This document shows positions 27,101 to 41,499 of a stretch of DNA of 64,000 nt, piece by piece. The DNA is from Datnioides undecimradiatus (taxonomy: Eukaryota; Chordata; Actinopteri; Lobotiformes; Datnioididae): positions 14,945,806 to 15,009,805 of the forward strand of contig WARS01000013.1 in the NCBI GenBank assembly GCA_008933995.1. The letters are read 5' to 3'. The position numbers and the translations under genes were made by a program. Under the pieces are notes generated by a model. The model saw only the letters and a list, made by a program, of their open reading frames with translations, did no database searches and was not told the origin of the DNA. Every line of letters begins with the position of its first letter. The stretch's first letter is position 1.

Positions 27101-30100
27101 ATATTTTTTGCTTAATAGTATCAAATGCAGTTTTGTTTTTTTAAATGAATGTCAAGACTGAAAAATCTCCTCTAATAATCCACAATAAAGGGAATTTATT
27201 TTTCCGAGATTCTCTGCAAAGTCTTTCTTTAACTTTAAAGATAATTTTATTCTAATTGTAAATAATCATGCTCAGTCCTTATGAAGGGCCACAGTGTGTG
27301 TTGAGAAAAATATTTGCCCACATTGTAGGGTAATACTAAACTAAAATGCAATTTCTCCAGAGGAGTAACGGGGGGATCTTTGAAAATGGATCCAGCCCCC
27401 AGTTCTCAAACAATTCGCTGCAGGGGTTACTTTCAAGGTAGAGACTACATCACCAAGATTGCTTTTCTCCTCTTTCTGATTGTGTTTCATGAGAGCAGAT
27501 GCTTTCCTTACCTGCAGGGATTTATTCAAACCTACAAGAGGGGGAGTTTTCTCCTCAGCTTTGCCACAGGAGATGCAACAATCAGATGATCTCAATAGAT
27601 AGCAATTGCAGATGGTGCAACCACAGAATGCTGAAATGACACTACACATCAGGGACAGAGGAAAAAAGATATAGACAAAAAAAGATTAAGATTCCCAAGA
27701 TTCCCAGGAGCAATTTAGTGTAATGTAAGTAAAAGGTTACAGTTGCCTATTACCACAAAAGGTTACCAGCTTTGTTATCATGTGTTTGACACCTCTTAGG
27801 TTGTCCAAAAAGCAGGGGCTGTGCATAGATCTTTCTTAGCTTTAAAGTGTAATTATTGTCATGGAGATGTGACTGAACTTTTTTGTAATTTTAAAGGTTT
27901 AGCCTATAGGTTCTGAAGGTAGACATGATGCATTCATCCATGAAAAGTTGAAATCTTTAACAATAAAACACAACTTTATAAAAATGTTCATAACTCTATG
28001 TTTGATCTTTGCCATTGGCCAGTCTCCTGTCATTTTCAAGTCAAGTTATATCATTTTGCTTTTGGGAAAACTGTTCACCACACACAGCACTAGGTTTTAG
28101 ATCAAAGCAGGCATATTGTTGTCTGTCCAATTAGCACTACTAATGCCATAGATACAAATTAATACTACCATAATTTCCATCATTAAACTAAAGAGGACAG
28201 GGTCCTGTCACTTCAAATTCAATTCTAATATTGATTTGTATGTCAGGTTACTTATGTGTTGCAGCTCATAGCCATGAAATGGTAGTAACTATTGATTTAG
28301 TGTTAGTGCTGCTTTGGTCTTTTATTGCCCATTTCTTCTCAAAAGTTGTGAACTGTCTCTGGGTGCTGGGCCCAGTCACTAGGCCTCCTGTGGGATTAAA
28401 GGAAAACAGTTACCTTTTTTTCTGGTCAAGAGGTGCTCAACACTACTATGCTACATGCAGTAATTGCAAATGTCAAAATACATTTTCAGCTCCATGATGT
28501 GTGTTGGGACTGCTGTGGAGGCAGAGAGATTCTTTTCACATGCTTCTCTCCTCATTAACACTACCTACACCTTTGTGTATTCAACTGCAGGAACACAGTT
28601 GTATTAAATGTTGTATATAGTGTTGTGCATTAAGAGGTGATGGCTAGTGTTATGCACTGTGCTTCAGGATAAATGGCCTATTTGAAGACTTCCTCCGAGT
28701 TAATTCTGCCCCACTGGTCCCTGCACAGCAATAATGAGAAGTGTCTCTTCTCTTAACCCCAGAGAAATGCTGACACAAGCAGCTCTTGAGCCTCTCGAGG
28801 GATTGCTTTAGCTCCAAAATGAGTGTTGCTTAAAAAAAGACAGAAAAACTAAAAGGTACTTGCTCTAAACTTTATTGACGCTAATTTAAAGTGTCATTTT
28901 CAAAACAGCCTCCTGTGCCATGTAAAGAAAAACTATTTTTCAAAACTGTTTTTTTTTTGTTGCAAAACTCAAAAACCAAGCATGTAGAAACTGTTATTTT
29001 ATTTTTTTATTTTATTTTTAATACAGGGGAATACAGGGTTACTATTATTACAAGATATAGCACGGTTGTAAGATAAATTATCACATTACTTTAATAACGT
29101 TGCTGTAGACTGAATTGAATTGAATTTCAACTGAGCTTGATTACCCTGCAGTACCCTGTGACTAGCTGTAACATACCACACTACCACATAGTATGTAACA
29201 TAACATCTAAGTATGATGACAGATTGTTTCAGCTGATTGTTTACTTACCCCAAAACATGGAGGAATAAACTAAGTGCACAGTTTGCTGTCAAAAGTATAT
29301 TAAACATATACATTATGAATCATGATTCATACTTTCAGTTTTATATTTGTTTAATTATTACCTGGATGAAAGGAAGTCAGCTTACACCTTGAAGAGCTGT
29401 AACACTGGTTGAACACCATTATCAGGGAGAAGACTTTCAACAATTTAATGACTTAGACATTGTTAACATGCGGTCACACAACTGAGTGACATCTAGGATG
29501 AGTGAAATGCTGCACACAGAGCTGTGAGGCCATTAAGAACTGTCCACTAATGATGTTTTCATGTGAAGTAATCACTCAGATGTACCCTGTATTTATTTAT
29601 TTTAAGTAGCTTACCCCAATAATTATTAAGCACCAATGTAGTTTGACTGTTTATTTGTAATAAAGTCATTTCAAAATAAAATTGCCTCAGTGATGTGGAA
29701 GTCAGTGTTGCATGTTGTAATATGAATAGAAGTGGTAACACTCATTAAACAACAATAGTTTATATTCTCTCCCATAACTTCACAGTTTGTTCCCCCGTCT
29801 CTATATGCTGTGGTATGTGCAGGACTGGTATGCTGTTAGCACAAAATATTACACCATGACTCCAGAGTACTTACACTGTGGGCTGTAATCTAAAGCACTG
29901 CCAAATACAGCAGAAAAAAGGGAACAAAAAGAGTCTTTATAGTCTCTGGAGCTGTCAGGTTGTACAATGTTGGTTTTAAGGTGTACAAGAACAAAATCTT
30001 TTACTGGAAGGTGTCTTGAGAGTCTATAGCGTTGATGAATAATAGATGAACTGGCTATGTTCAGATGGAAAGATAGCAGCAATTACACGTGCCTCTGCAG

Positions 30101-33100
30101 AGGAGGCATGGAAGAGGCAAACCCCATATTAACCCAAGAGACAAGCTGTTGTGTAAATATATCAAAAAACATCTTTGGTTTCTCTAAATACAAAAAAGGT
30201 TCTCCCAGTATAGCCACAAATATATCCACCTTTAATTAATTCATCACAGAGACCAGATGTGGATGCACAATTCAAGGAGGAGGATTCAGTGAGGAAAAAG
30301 AACCAGCTCAATGGCAGTTTCATGCTTTGCTTATCAGTGCAAAATCTTTCCTCTGTATCCATCTCATTAAACACTGACAGAGGCTCTCTTCAATAAATAA
30401 GCATCCATTGATTAGAGCGCATAGTAAACTCAGCAGTGGTGAGCTGGATAACAAATGATAAGCTTAGTTTGTCTGTGGATCCCTCATTTAACACTCAATA
30501 CAGGTGAAGATGCAATAAACTAAGGGTTGAATGCACAAGGTCAGCAGAATTCACATTTTGCAAAGGATGACTGACAGCTTGTTACTGACAGCTAGTTAGA
30601 GCTCTGTAGCTAACAAAGTGGAAAAGAATGGGAAGAAGTCCATTAACCTTTGACTTTAAGGGAAAGATATATAGACATAGTATAGCATCCAAATCGTATT
30701 GACTACTTGTAATAAAAGAAGAGCTGTCCTGTGATAAGATTCAAAGAGAAGAGACTGTGAGAAGACTAACAAAGGCCCTGATTCCTCTTTCTTTTTATTT
30801 GCTTTTTATTTGCTTTGTCTTAAACTATCACTTTAAATTAAGTAATTTCAAAATTAAACATGATTCTGCCTCTGGACAATGCTTTCAGTTTTGTCAGCAT
30901 CGAGCATTAAACTATTCAGAATGGAAGGCTAATTAAATTAAACACCTTTGTTTCATAAATATCTGTGAATCGACATGTCGACCACATTCTTCATGAGTCA
31001 CCCCTGATTAACAATGAACTAGGTCATGTGCCACAATGTAGTGTGGAGTCATTAATTAATCAGTTAATTAGTAATTACTCTCTTTGTGCCCCTTCTGCTA
31101 CAAACTGTTCATTTTGTTCGTCAAGTTAGCTGACTCAGTCCCCTGATGCCATCTCAAAGCACCGGGGGGGTGAAACGTCCAAATACACGTCAAAACGTCA
31201 AAGCTCCCAGTCTTAAGTCAGCTAGTTGGAACCATTAGCATGGCTCACCAGTCTGAGTAGTTACTGAAAGCCACAGCTGTTATTATAGTTATTAGAATAT
31301 ATATAATAATTAGCCACTGAGTTTCAGGAGATCGCAATTAGCTTTCACTATTAGCTTTAGCTTTTACAGATGTTTACTAATTACGATCTAATGACTTTAC
31401 TCACAATTTATTAATTATTGTATAATTCCTGATTCATTCCTGTTAATACTAACAGTGTGTAACATAGAGACAATTGTTGTTGATGTTGAATTGAATTAAA
31501 CATTAATTAATGTCCATCAAGTACTCTTCAGGCAACATGTGGTGTTTGTTTTCTGTTCCTTATTGTCTTCTAGCCCTGAAAATAAATAGGGTGTCTATAA
31601 ATAAGCAGACGAAGCCAGTACTGAAGACAGGTTGAACACAGGTCTGCCTCCTACAGGGAATCCAGACTGGTGGTGCCCTTTTTTCTTATTCACATCTCTC
31701 TCAGTCTCATTGACAACTCATCTAGAACAGGCTCACGGCACATTGCAAGACCTGAGATTGAGGCTGTTTGAAGTTTTACATTTAAAAGTCGTGCACCTTG
31801 ACCACGATTAAGCCTTCTGAGTGCAGGGTGAAAAAAATGGTACAGTCAGGTAGAGTTCTTAGTGATGGGAAAAGATAGGTGTGCAGTGCTCCAAGGCTTT
31901 TAGCTGGCAGACAGGAAAGGAGATCTGTTTGTGGAGGGCATGAGGAAATAACAGATGCAGGTAGTTTGATATTTAATCTTAACATGCAAAAAACTTGCAA
32001 TAACTTTAAAGGAAACATGTATAAATTATTCTGGAATGAAAAGTTTTATTCAGTGACATGTCCTCACTTATTTTAATGTGCTTATTCTTGCTTAGATTAC
32101 AAAATTGTAACATTGCTCATGCCTGTACGTTAATTATGTAGCCAGAGCCAGGGGCAGTTAGCTTGGTTTATAGCAGGTAGTCTAGGTCTATCCAAAGTTG
32201 AAAAATATGCCTGTACACCTCAAAAGCTTAACACTTTACACTAAATTAACACTTTACATGTCCCTTTACTTCATCATTTGTTCATCATATGTTTGTCAGT
32301 AAATAGCTGCAGCACTAATATAATCATTTTTACATTTCTTCTGTACTGTTGAAAAATCAAGATATGATATATTAAGAGAGCTTCAGCAATCTTCAAGTAG
32401 TGTATTTAGGGAGTGCCAGGCTAGCAGTGGTGGTATCAATTGTCTCATCTGACATTCAGCACAAAAGAAAATATATATACTGTATAGTATGGTAGAGTGA
32501 CAGGTAGAGTGACAGGAAAATGCTCAAGTTCAAGCAAACAATGAGCCCACTAATCAAGTCAATTCTTGTGACTGGATATTAGGTGAAAAAATAAGCCTTT
32601 AAATCAGGAATATTCCTCACTCTATCTTGAAGTCTGTACTTAAAAGAAGCAATCTAACTATGTAGGTCATCACCTAAAGAATATCCCTGCTGTGCAAGAG
32701 GTAATGAGGTAGATATTGCACCTTTGGTGCAGTCATCTGGCTTGAGCACACTGAGACCACACAGGCTGTTCCGAGATATTTAATGGTCAATTCTGCCTAT
32801 TGTGGGACACTTAAAGAACACTTCTGTTGTTTCGGAGAGAGCGGGAACAAAAATGTGCAAGGGAAGTCCAGCTGTGTGTGATAGCCCATAAAAAACATCA
32901 TGGTGTTCCCAGCAATAGAGAGGACAAGACTTACATTTCAGAAGAGCAATTTTCTATTCATTAACAGTATAATGAATACTATCACACCTTGAAAGACAAA
33001 AGCACCATATTAGTTCTTGCATCAATAAATAAAGCTTCCTTTTTCAAGCATATTGACTTAAGGGATACAGACAGGTGACAAATTAAAGAAAATCCTGACA

Positions 33101-34182
33101 ATATTGAAGAAACATATATATGTTGTATATGTGTATATATGAAATATATATACATGTTATAAGAGTTGCTGAATGGTTTCCACTCAAAATTGACACCTTG
33201 TTATTTTTGCTGTGTGTGTCAACATTGCTTGTACAGCATGCCGCAAATTACGTAATCATAATTATATGATAATGTTAAAAAAGAAGAGGACTTGAGGACG
33301 AGGATTAGCTGATATCTTGAGTAATTAGTTTAGTAATTTGTTGGATTGGAAATTTCCCTGAATCTAATAAAGGGCACAACAAAGCTGCTAACCTTAAACC
33401 CAAACCTGCCAACCGTTCAGAGTAGAATAAACACCCCTGAGACAGTTTGGAGTTGGAATTGGAGGTAGGGTGGTCTTCCCTCCAGCAAGCACTTTCAGAT
33501 GCTTGAAGAATACTGAGCTGTTTTTCAGGGTTAAGCATCTCAACATCTTTCAATATCTGTCACCCACCTCTATGAACAGACTACTGTCTGTTCATTTTTT
33601 TGCAGATTTTTTGTTTTTTCGCATAAAGCTACCATTAGTTTTAGCTTTATGATTTACTGTATCAAAACTGTATTAATTGCTGCTTGGAAGTAGATTTGTA
33701 AGTGGCCAATCTGTATGTCGCACCCTCAACAAGTGCACACAGGATATATTGGAGCAGGATCCTCCCCGGATGATGCGCTGGCTGTCTCTGACGAGTAAAA
33801 TATGGCTTTTGTTAGTTTGACTGATGGCGCATAAAGTAAGCTGTTCAGAACAAACAGGAAGCAAACAATTATGAAATGACGTTCCACCACGCCAGGCCGA
33901 GGGCTTACAGTGGATAGAAAGAGGGCACAAACTAGCCTCCAGCATCCCAAGGAACTGTCACATTGATGCAGTACGCTCAGACAAAATGTTCAGAGCACAT
34001 AATTCCCTGGCCTCTTCAGTTTCCTGGTGCTGAAGTGAGAAAAAAACAACTAAAGGGTTTCTTTTAAGAGCTTGCAGTCAACAGAGAGGGGTTTTTTTCA
34101 TTTTAATGTGGAAACTTGCACCAGAGGCATCAGATACAGCCCTTTTGATCTTGTGCGCTGTGTTCCTGTGCTTCTATGGGTG

Positions 34183-34184
<2 letters not shown>

Positions 34185-34227
<43 letters not shown>
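34185..34227. repeat. (GT)n microsatellite
   Basis: An uninterrupted run of about 21 GT units. Confidence 0.95.
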
Positions 34228-34228
<1 letters not shown>

Positions 34229-37200
34229 TGCATGCGTGTTTGTGATCATGAGTCTGTGCATCTCTGGAAGATGATAAGCCAGGGATTTAGGCCATGGTTT
34301 TCTAGGTTATACCTAAAAGCCACCTGTCTGTCTAAAACACAGTCGGATGATTTAAAATATTAGTACAGAAATAAGTGCCCATGTGACTGCAGATAAAATC
34401 TCTCGCCCTCTCTCTCTCCCTACGTGTCAACCTAAAAAGCAAAATAACCCCAGTCTGCCTAAGATAATAAGCCAGAGCTTCCTGCTGACTGTTGCTGGCT
34501 GTCCATCAGATTTTTAAGATTTTTTAAGTTATTCACGCAGGATTAGCATCCACTAGGCACTTTTTGAAGAACATACTGACAAACTGCAACTCTTTGTGCA
34601 GCTAAGAATCTAGCCATTAAAATCCTTCCGCCCTGTAAAGAGACAGATCTAAATGAGCCCATCAGGAGCTTGTGTGGCAGCCCGTGGAGGGATTTGCTTC
34701 ATTATGGGACTGCTGCCTGTCTTTTTCTTGGCACACAATGCAAATTTAGAACCTGGTCACAATGAACTGCACTTTTTCATTGTATTTGAAAGACAAACTT
34801 CCACGTTTTACTTTTTAGCACAACACTAATGATAACTGCAGGGTTGAATATTTTAATAGTTTTAGTTATTCACTGCTATTCTATGTCTTGAGCCTGGTAT
34901 TGATTATATATTTAAGAGAAGGATCTCGGTGAAAATGCACGATCGACACAAAACAATTTGATAAAAGAAAATCTAAACTCAGTGCTACACTCATTATCCC
35001 ATAACTTATGGGGAAATCACATCAGTAGTCAAAGCATTACAACACAACAGAGGGAAATTAAAAGGGAGGCATTCAGTTTATGTTATTTGTGGGTTGTTAA
35101 TGATGAATTTTTGCAATCTCACTGACAATAAATCCTACAATAAAGTTCAAGTAGCAAAGAAAAACTAGACAAGAACAAAAATAGTCTGATGTTTTTACTG
35201 CTGTCAACAGAATAACAGAGGATATGTGAGTCAGAGTGAGGGTTTTGCGTCCAACCTGTGAATTTCTTCTGTTTATTGCTGCCCAGATTTATAACAGTTT
35301 CTTTGTGTAAGATGCTAATTTTATGCCACTTTATTTATGTGTTTATGCTGGCACAATACATTATGTGCTGGCACAATACACCAGAACAAAGGCCAACAAC
35401 AGACAACAATGCCTTCTGTCGCGTCGCATGTACACACACATACACACTCTCAGGCGCTCTCGCTCAATGATCTAACATAATCCACAATCAAGCAGTGAGT
35501 CCACAGGAACAATTCTCCATGTGCAAATGAATTACTGGTGAAAGAATGGCACAAACAGACCTTTTGTATTCTTATTAACAATAGCTTGATAAGATGAAAA
35601 ACACAATCCTTGTATTGTGTGTTTCACCAAACACTTATTGTTTTCATGGCAGATATAGTACAGATGCTGTACATTACTCCTGCCATTTAACTGGGATATC
35701 TGAGGAGATGGACTGACCTGGTGTTAAATTGTTAGTGAAAATCTTTCTTTCTTTATTGTCATCCTCGATCCAGTAGTCTGAGAGCTGTTTTGTAGTTGTG
35801 TTACAGTAAACATGGGGTTGACCTCTAAAGTGAAGAGGGGAACGCTAGAAGCTCAGATCTGCAATGCAGATTTTCACCACAGGATCCAGTGGCATGACTG
35901 TGAAGGACACCCACAATCAGCGTAAACAGATTAAAATTGTATTCACTCTCCTCTCATTTATTTTGCCTTTTGGTGGCTTCTCACAGCACCTTGGCCAATT
36001 GTCGCCTCAGCCACTCAGAGCACTGTAATAGCCACGTGTCACTTAAATTCAACAACGGTGATAAAATTCCAATTTGTTTGCATAATTAATAGAAACTCCT
36101 GCATGCCAAGCTTTACCATTGAAGTCCACTGATACAATAAACTTTCATTGCCCAGAAATAAATCATCGCGCCCCACCATTCAATTGTTTGCACATTCCTC
36201 GGGATACGAGGAATATTAATATCCTATTACAGGCCAAGAGGCATTGCATGAATGTCAAGGTGAGCACATGGGCACTTCACATTCAAATTTAGATTCAGGG
36301 GATTTTAAACTCGATTAAAGAGAAGGGGTGTGACTTGAAGCTCACCCTCAGCCCTGCATGCAGTGCAGCAGCAGGAAGGATCTCACAGAGCAAAGAGCTC
36401 ACAGAGCAAGAAGTGTCTCTGAGCTGCCAAGAAGGCTGTAATTGAAGTTCACTCTGACATTCTCAGAGACAACTACTGCAGAGCGTTATCCCAAACATAC
36501 TGCAACAGTCAATCAAATTTTTGTGCAGTTTTCCACTCCAAGTTTTCTCTTGTGATCCAATGTTTTTTTTTCTGTTCCAATGTATTTATTTTTGCAGTAG
36601 TACCTGCCTTCATGCAGTAGTGCCTGATTGCAAATATCTTATTGCTAATGTATGCAAGCACAAATTTAGCACCACAGGATGAGTGATTAGCTTTGGGAAA
36701 ATATTTTCTACACACCTTGCTCTTCTGTCAGTGTGTTTCTGCATAAAGTAAATGGAGGGAGTTATAATTAATAGGAACTGCGTAGTTATATTTGGCATTT
36801 TAAAGAGTAGCAATTATGCACTGCTAATGTGTGCCTACATAGCAGAACATAGACTCGCCAAACAAAACTGTTCACAGAACAGTTTGAGTTGAATCAAAGG
36901 TCAGGTAAGGTAGATAAGGTAAGTCCAGGGTTGGCCCCAAAGATTCTGGGGCCCTAGTGGGCAGTGTGTTGAAAACATGAATAATGTTATTATTAATTGA
37001 CCTAAAACACAACTATCAGTTTATTGAACTTTATTTATTGACTGTCCTTCAACAAAGAAAAAAGGAGAATCCAGAATCAGTTGTTTCAGGAAGTACCCTT
37101 AAATTGACATGTTTACATTAAAAATGCCAGACGCTTCATTTCCTGTTTCAGTCCAACAATGGACTGGCATGAGCATGACCTTGATCATTCCTTAACCTTA

Positions 37201-39140
37201 ACCAGGTGTTTATTATTCTAACCATGAAAACGAAGGTTCCTGAGAGACTGACCTTGTGCGTGGTCAAAACCACAAGTGAGAAGGTAGACGCATGAGATAA
37301 AGCAGAACCCAATGTCAGTGGGCATCTTTCACTAAATATACAGTTTTGTATTACCAGCAACATTTGGGCTCAGTTCCTGCAAGCAACTCACCAATGCCAA
37401 CTCACCAATGTATCAATGTGGCCTATGCACCTCAACCCCTACACAGTCCTGTCTGAACCTCCATGAATGACAAAATATGTTCACTATCTCTGTAAATCAT
37501 AATATGAACCTAACCATCCAAAATGATCTAAACTGTTTATCTACTGAGTCAATAAGTCGCAAAATAGTTGTTCAGAGCTGCACCAGCGTGATATGTTTCA
37601 GCATAATTCTTGCTCTCATCTCCAGGTGGTGCAGCCCATCCAACCACCCTTCATTTATAAAGCACTTATCAAAATAACACAAGCTGCCTTAAAGAGACAG
37701 GGAAAAAAATTAGGAGGATGCTCTCGTATGAGACATGATTTTTTGAGGTTTAGGCAGTACAACAGGTGAAGAAAATCTCTGGAGCTTTCCTGGTGCAAGC
37801 AAACAACATCTGAGATGGTAGAACTGGGGAATATGAAGACCCCTCCCCTCCAGTGCACAAAAATCTTCTGACAGTCACAATGGCAATAGGCAGTGACACA
37901 AGGAGAATCTGGGTTTGCTTGCTGATCAACAGTTTTAAATAGAAATCTCAGGTTGTGCTGGTATTTTCTTGTATCTTTCACCATCTTTCTGTAAAGGAGT
38001 AATAACTCCTTACAGAGAGGGGCTGCTGGAGGCATCGGATCAGAAAACTCTTCTCTGTGTCGCTCTAGTGCCTTGACGGATAATATACTTTTTTGTTTAA
38101 TGTGGATGATTTGTTTTTGACAGAAATACGTTTTTTTATTTGATATTTCTTTTAACAATGTGACAAAATATTACATTGTCTGCACCTACATGTTACAGCA
38201 GCTCCCTGTCAACTTAAAGTAATGTCAGCAATATATGATATGTCATTCACTACTGACTGGTTGTGGCACATTAAAGTCTACTGATACCGAAAGAAAACAT
38301 GTCAGAGTGGTGCATTATCAGAGTGATTAAATCATTTTTATTTTTTTAATCATACATTATATGGAGCTACGTCAATCTGATTTTGCAGACTGTAGATTCA
38401 GACAATGCTGTCATTCCTGTTGCAAAAGTCAGTCTTCAATCTAAACACAAGGCAAGGCAAGGACACAAAATGCTTCTACCGGCAGAAAAGTGGCCAACAT
38501 GCAAATGAGGTTCTGTTCATCCAGAGTCCCTGAAAATAAGAATAAGAGATCAGACTGAGCTGCAAAGAATGGCATCAAATATTCAATGCAATTACAAATC
38601 TTATTTTCATTTAATTAAAACTAAACTAAATAAATAAAAGTGAAAACAACAAAGAACCATACTCTGCACTTAGAAACCATTTCATTTTAAGATTAGAGTT
38701 TCTCTAAAATTGAGCAGACCAACATTATACTGTAATTAAAGGCACCAAGAAGAAGACAAAAAATAACCAAGTAAAACAATGTGTGTCCACAAGACCAATT
38801 ATAAAAAGAGAATATTACTTTGGCAAATTCGACAGAAATGACATGCTCAAATGTTTGTAACTTGTTTAGGAGCCCCTCGCTTCATCTCGGCTTTAGTACA
38901 GCTACTGTATGAATGATGTTGCATTCCAGGCCTAATGTGAGACTGTGTTTGCCTGGTGACGCTGATGTATTTGAGTCTGATGTCCCAGTGACGTCCTTTG
39001 ACTGATGTGGCACTTGACTGACCCTCCAGACACTTCATTTGATGAGAAGCTCTCATCTCTGTCAATACAAAGCCCTCAAATGAAGAAAGAGGTTTTGAAG
39101 CAGCTATGTGTCACACTAAAAATGATGTGGTTGGACCATT

Positions 39141-39159
39141 ACACACACACACACACACA
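39141..39159. repeat. (AC)n microsatellite, short
   Basis: A short run of about nine AC units. Confidence 0.85.
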
Positions 39160-40904
39160 AAGTTACTGATTGTGGGTGACTGGGTTTCAGCAAACTTTGT
39201 CTTGTTTCTCCCTTTCCTCTCTTTCAGTCTTAAATCATTCAGATTCTGGCCAGAGTTGCACATCCATGATCATTGCGATGATGTAAGTCTAGCTCTGCTT
39301 TTGAGTCATGAAATCAATTCGACCTCTTCCTGGAGATTCTTTCGCATTCTGAGACATGATCCATCCATTGAGCAGAAGGGTGTGCTCCTTATCTCTTCTC
39401 TTTTGTCTCATCTGGCGAACCCTTCAACGTAACCTCGTTGTCCACTTATCACCACTGGGACACTATGTGGGTCAGGGTTACTTACTCGAGCTGTTCAGTT
39501 GCCTTGGACGCCACCTGATCTTTGCAGTGGACATTTGGGAAATAATATGCTTCTGTGAGTGTAATTTGAGAGGAGCATCCCCTGCAGCCTGCTACTCGTA
39601 ACCCTGTAAGACGGCAGGATGCAGAGCTGAAATGACGACCACAGACGGAGCTCTCAGGAGCATGCTCCCTGCTCTCCTTTAACCCGTGGCCTACTTTCGG
39701 TGAGACAGAAAATGACGCTGCCTCTTTGGTTGGATTGTTTACAAGAGTTTTGACATGAAAGACAAACTTCAAAGCCAGCCAACAGGATGTTGCATGTGGT
39801 TACATCATATAAGTCAATATAAAACAAACAACATATACACTCAATTTGGGGATTTTTGGTGTCACTTCATGATGTGATTGAGAGCTGCCTTCAGGTTTGA
39901 CAGGGGTTAATACTAGAGGTGAACATTTGAATACATCACAGATACACTCCCCAGTGCACATGAACTAAGGCCTGAACAAGTCTACTATTATGCTTAAACC
40001 TGCATGTTTTGTCCATTTTAATTAGTTTTTCATCAAACATGTGCGTATTTTAAGCAAACATGCGTTATTAAATCGTCAAAGTAGAAGGGCAGAATGGCTG
40101 GATCATACAGCATTTGCGAGGTGCTGATAAGAGCAATGTTCCTTGGTATCTACACTGCTGAATCATCATATTATACAACACATTGCTGTTCAAAATGGGT
40201 AATCATCAAAATACCTGCCTCACAAAAGCAGCAGCAAACAATAGACATGACAGAATACACTGGAGGAAAACCCAGCGTCAGCACTCAAGAAAGCAGTAAA
40301 ACTGTAACACTTTTAAACCTAGTTGCACTTTAAGAACTGTGGAAGAGACGTGAATTGCCCTCAACGATGACTGTCCAAGCCTTGGCCCTGGTAAAAACAA
40401 AGGCTGACAGCCGTGAATGACCCGGCAGACTGTAAACAAAAACCGCATGGAGCTGAAAGATAGAGTTGAGGTGACATGACATACAAGTTCAGTCAGTCAG
40501 TTGGAGCAGTGGCTGTAAACAGCTGAGGATTCAATGGGGAGTTTCTGCCCTTCTTGCCTTTCTTGCTGACTGACAGGTTAGATACAGAGCTTTGAGAGCA
40601 CTGAAGGTTACGAGGTTAGTAGCTGCGAGGCTTTAAAGGTCAGACAACACAAAGTGATCATGATGGCAGTTATTATTATGTGTGGTCTGGTGATTGTCAA
40701 GTCCACTGTGATCTTTTTATTCTCTGTTAGGAGCTGGTATTATCTTCAGGATGAGAACTTAATGTTATGTTGTGTTCAAATACAAATATTAAGAAAACAA
40801 TGCATGTTCTTTAGTTTACATACTGAATTATATTCAATCTGGTAGTGAAACAGAGAGTCCTAAACATGACACTACAGATATGTGTTAAATAACCTATTAC
40901 CCTA

Positions 40905-41170
40905 ATACTGTAAATACTGTAAGTAAAGGTAAAGTAAAGGTCCTGCATTTCTTCTGTAAATATATTTGCAACAAATTTTACTTAAGGAATTAATAGTAAA
41001 TATATGCTTAGTGAAATGGCCTCTTTCAGTTACATATTATTATATTATTGGATAATTTTTCCATTTTTATTAACATTTAAGCAGTACCTCAGTGGTGTAG
41101 TTGGTCAAGGACCAACTAAAATGTCAAATTCCTCCTAAATAAAAAATATTGTTTGGATCATTACACCATC
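40905..41170 (-). mobile_element. Non-autonomous DNA transposon remnant, inverted copy
   Basis: This is the same teleost family as at 930-1173, in reverse orientation. The stretches AAAGTAAAGGTCCTGCATTT (about 40930), GAAATGGCCTCTTTCAG (about 41014), and GTGGTGTAGTTGGTCAAGG (about 41092) fall in the order expected for the reverse strand of that element. It is diverged and without coding capacity. Confidence 0.6.
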
Positions 41171-41451
41171 CACTGAATACTTCATGAAAATTATGTGCCA
41201 AGAACCTTAAATGTATAAAAGTGCTTTATATTTAACTCTTGATCCTTACAATGTATACATTTCAGCTACAACTGGTTCCTTAGGATTGATGCTTGTGTTA
41301 CTGATGCTCTGGAGAATATTAGTCACTGTTGTGCGGTGGGTCAGTCTTCATCTAATTGCAGCCTGCAGGAAACACGATCTGTTAAGTGTTTACACCTACA
41401 GTACATGCACACATGGGTTTGTGCACACATCCTCACACTTGAACTAAAACT

Positions 41452-41452
<1 letters not shown>

Positions 41453-41495
<43 letters not shown>
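41453..41495. repeat. (AC)n microsatellite
   Basis: About 21 uninterrupted AC units. Confidence 0.95.

Positions 41496-41499
<4 letters not shown>

Larger units (their letters stand above)
8296..30000. other. Intergenic, left half; no gene recognised
   Basis: No exon, RNA gene or protein-like ORF can be supported here. All open frames are under about 105 codons and resemble no family I know. The stretch is AT-rich, with scattered homopolymers. It contains the hairpin at 11656-11700, the G tract at 12031, the inverted-repeat element at 12850-13093, the GT/TA microsatellite at 16052 and the LTR-like segment at 17810-18160. Segments at 13900-14360 and 14600-15850 are less AT-rich and may be decayed repeats or noncoding transcript sequence, but nothing in them is diagnostic. 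Confidence 0.6.

Noticed and set aside
27341..27649. 102-codon minus-strand ORF
   Set aside because: Cysteine-rich at the start but with no motif, promoter or splice context; consistent with chance.
37655..38158. 167-codon ORF on the minus strand, the longest unassigned frame
   Set aside because: No recognisable domain, no splice or poly(A) context, and a 3' end resembling a repeat word (ATAAGTGCTTTATAAA). About this length is expected occasionally by chance in 50 kb of both strands.
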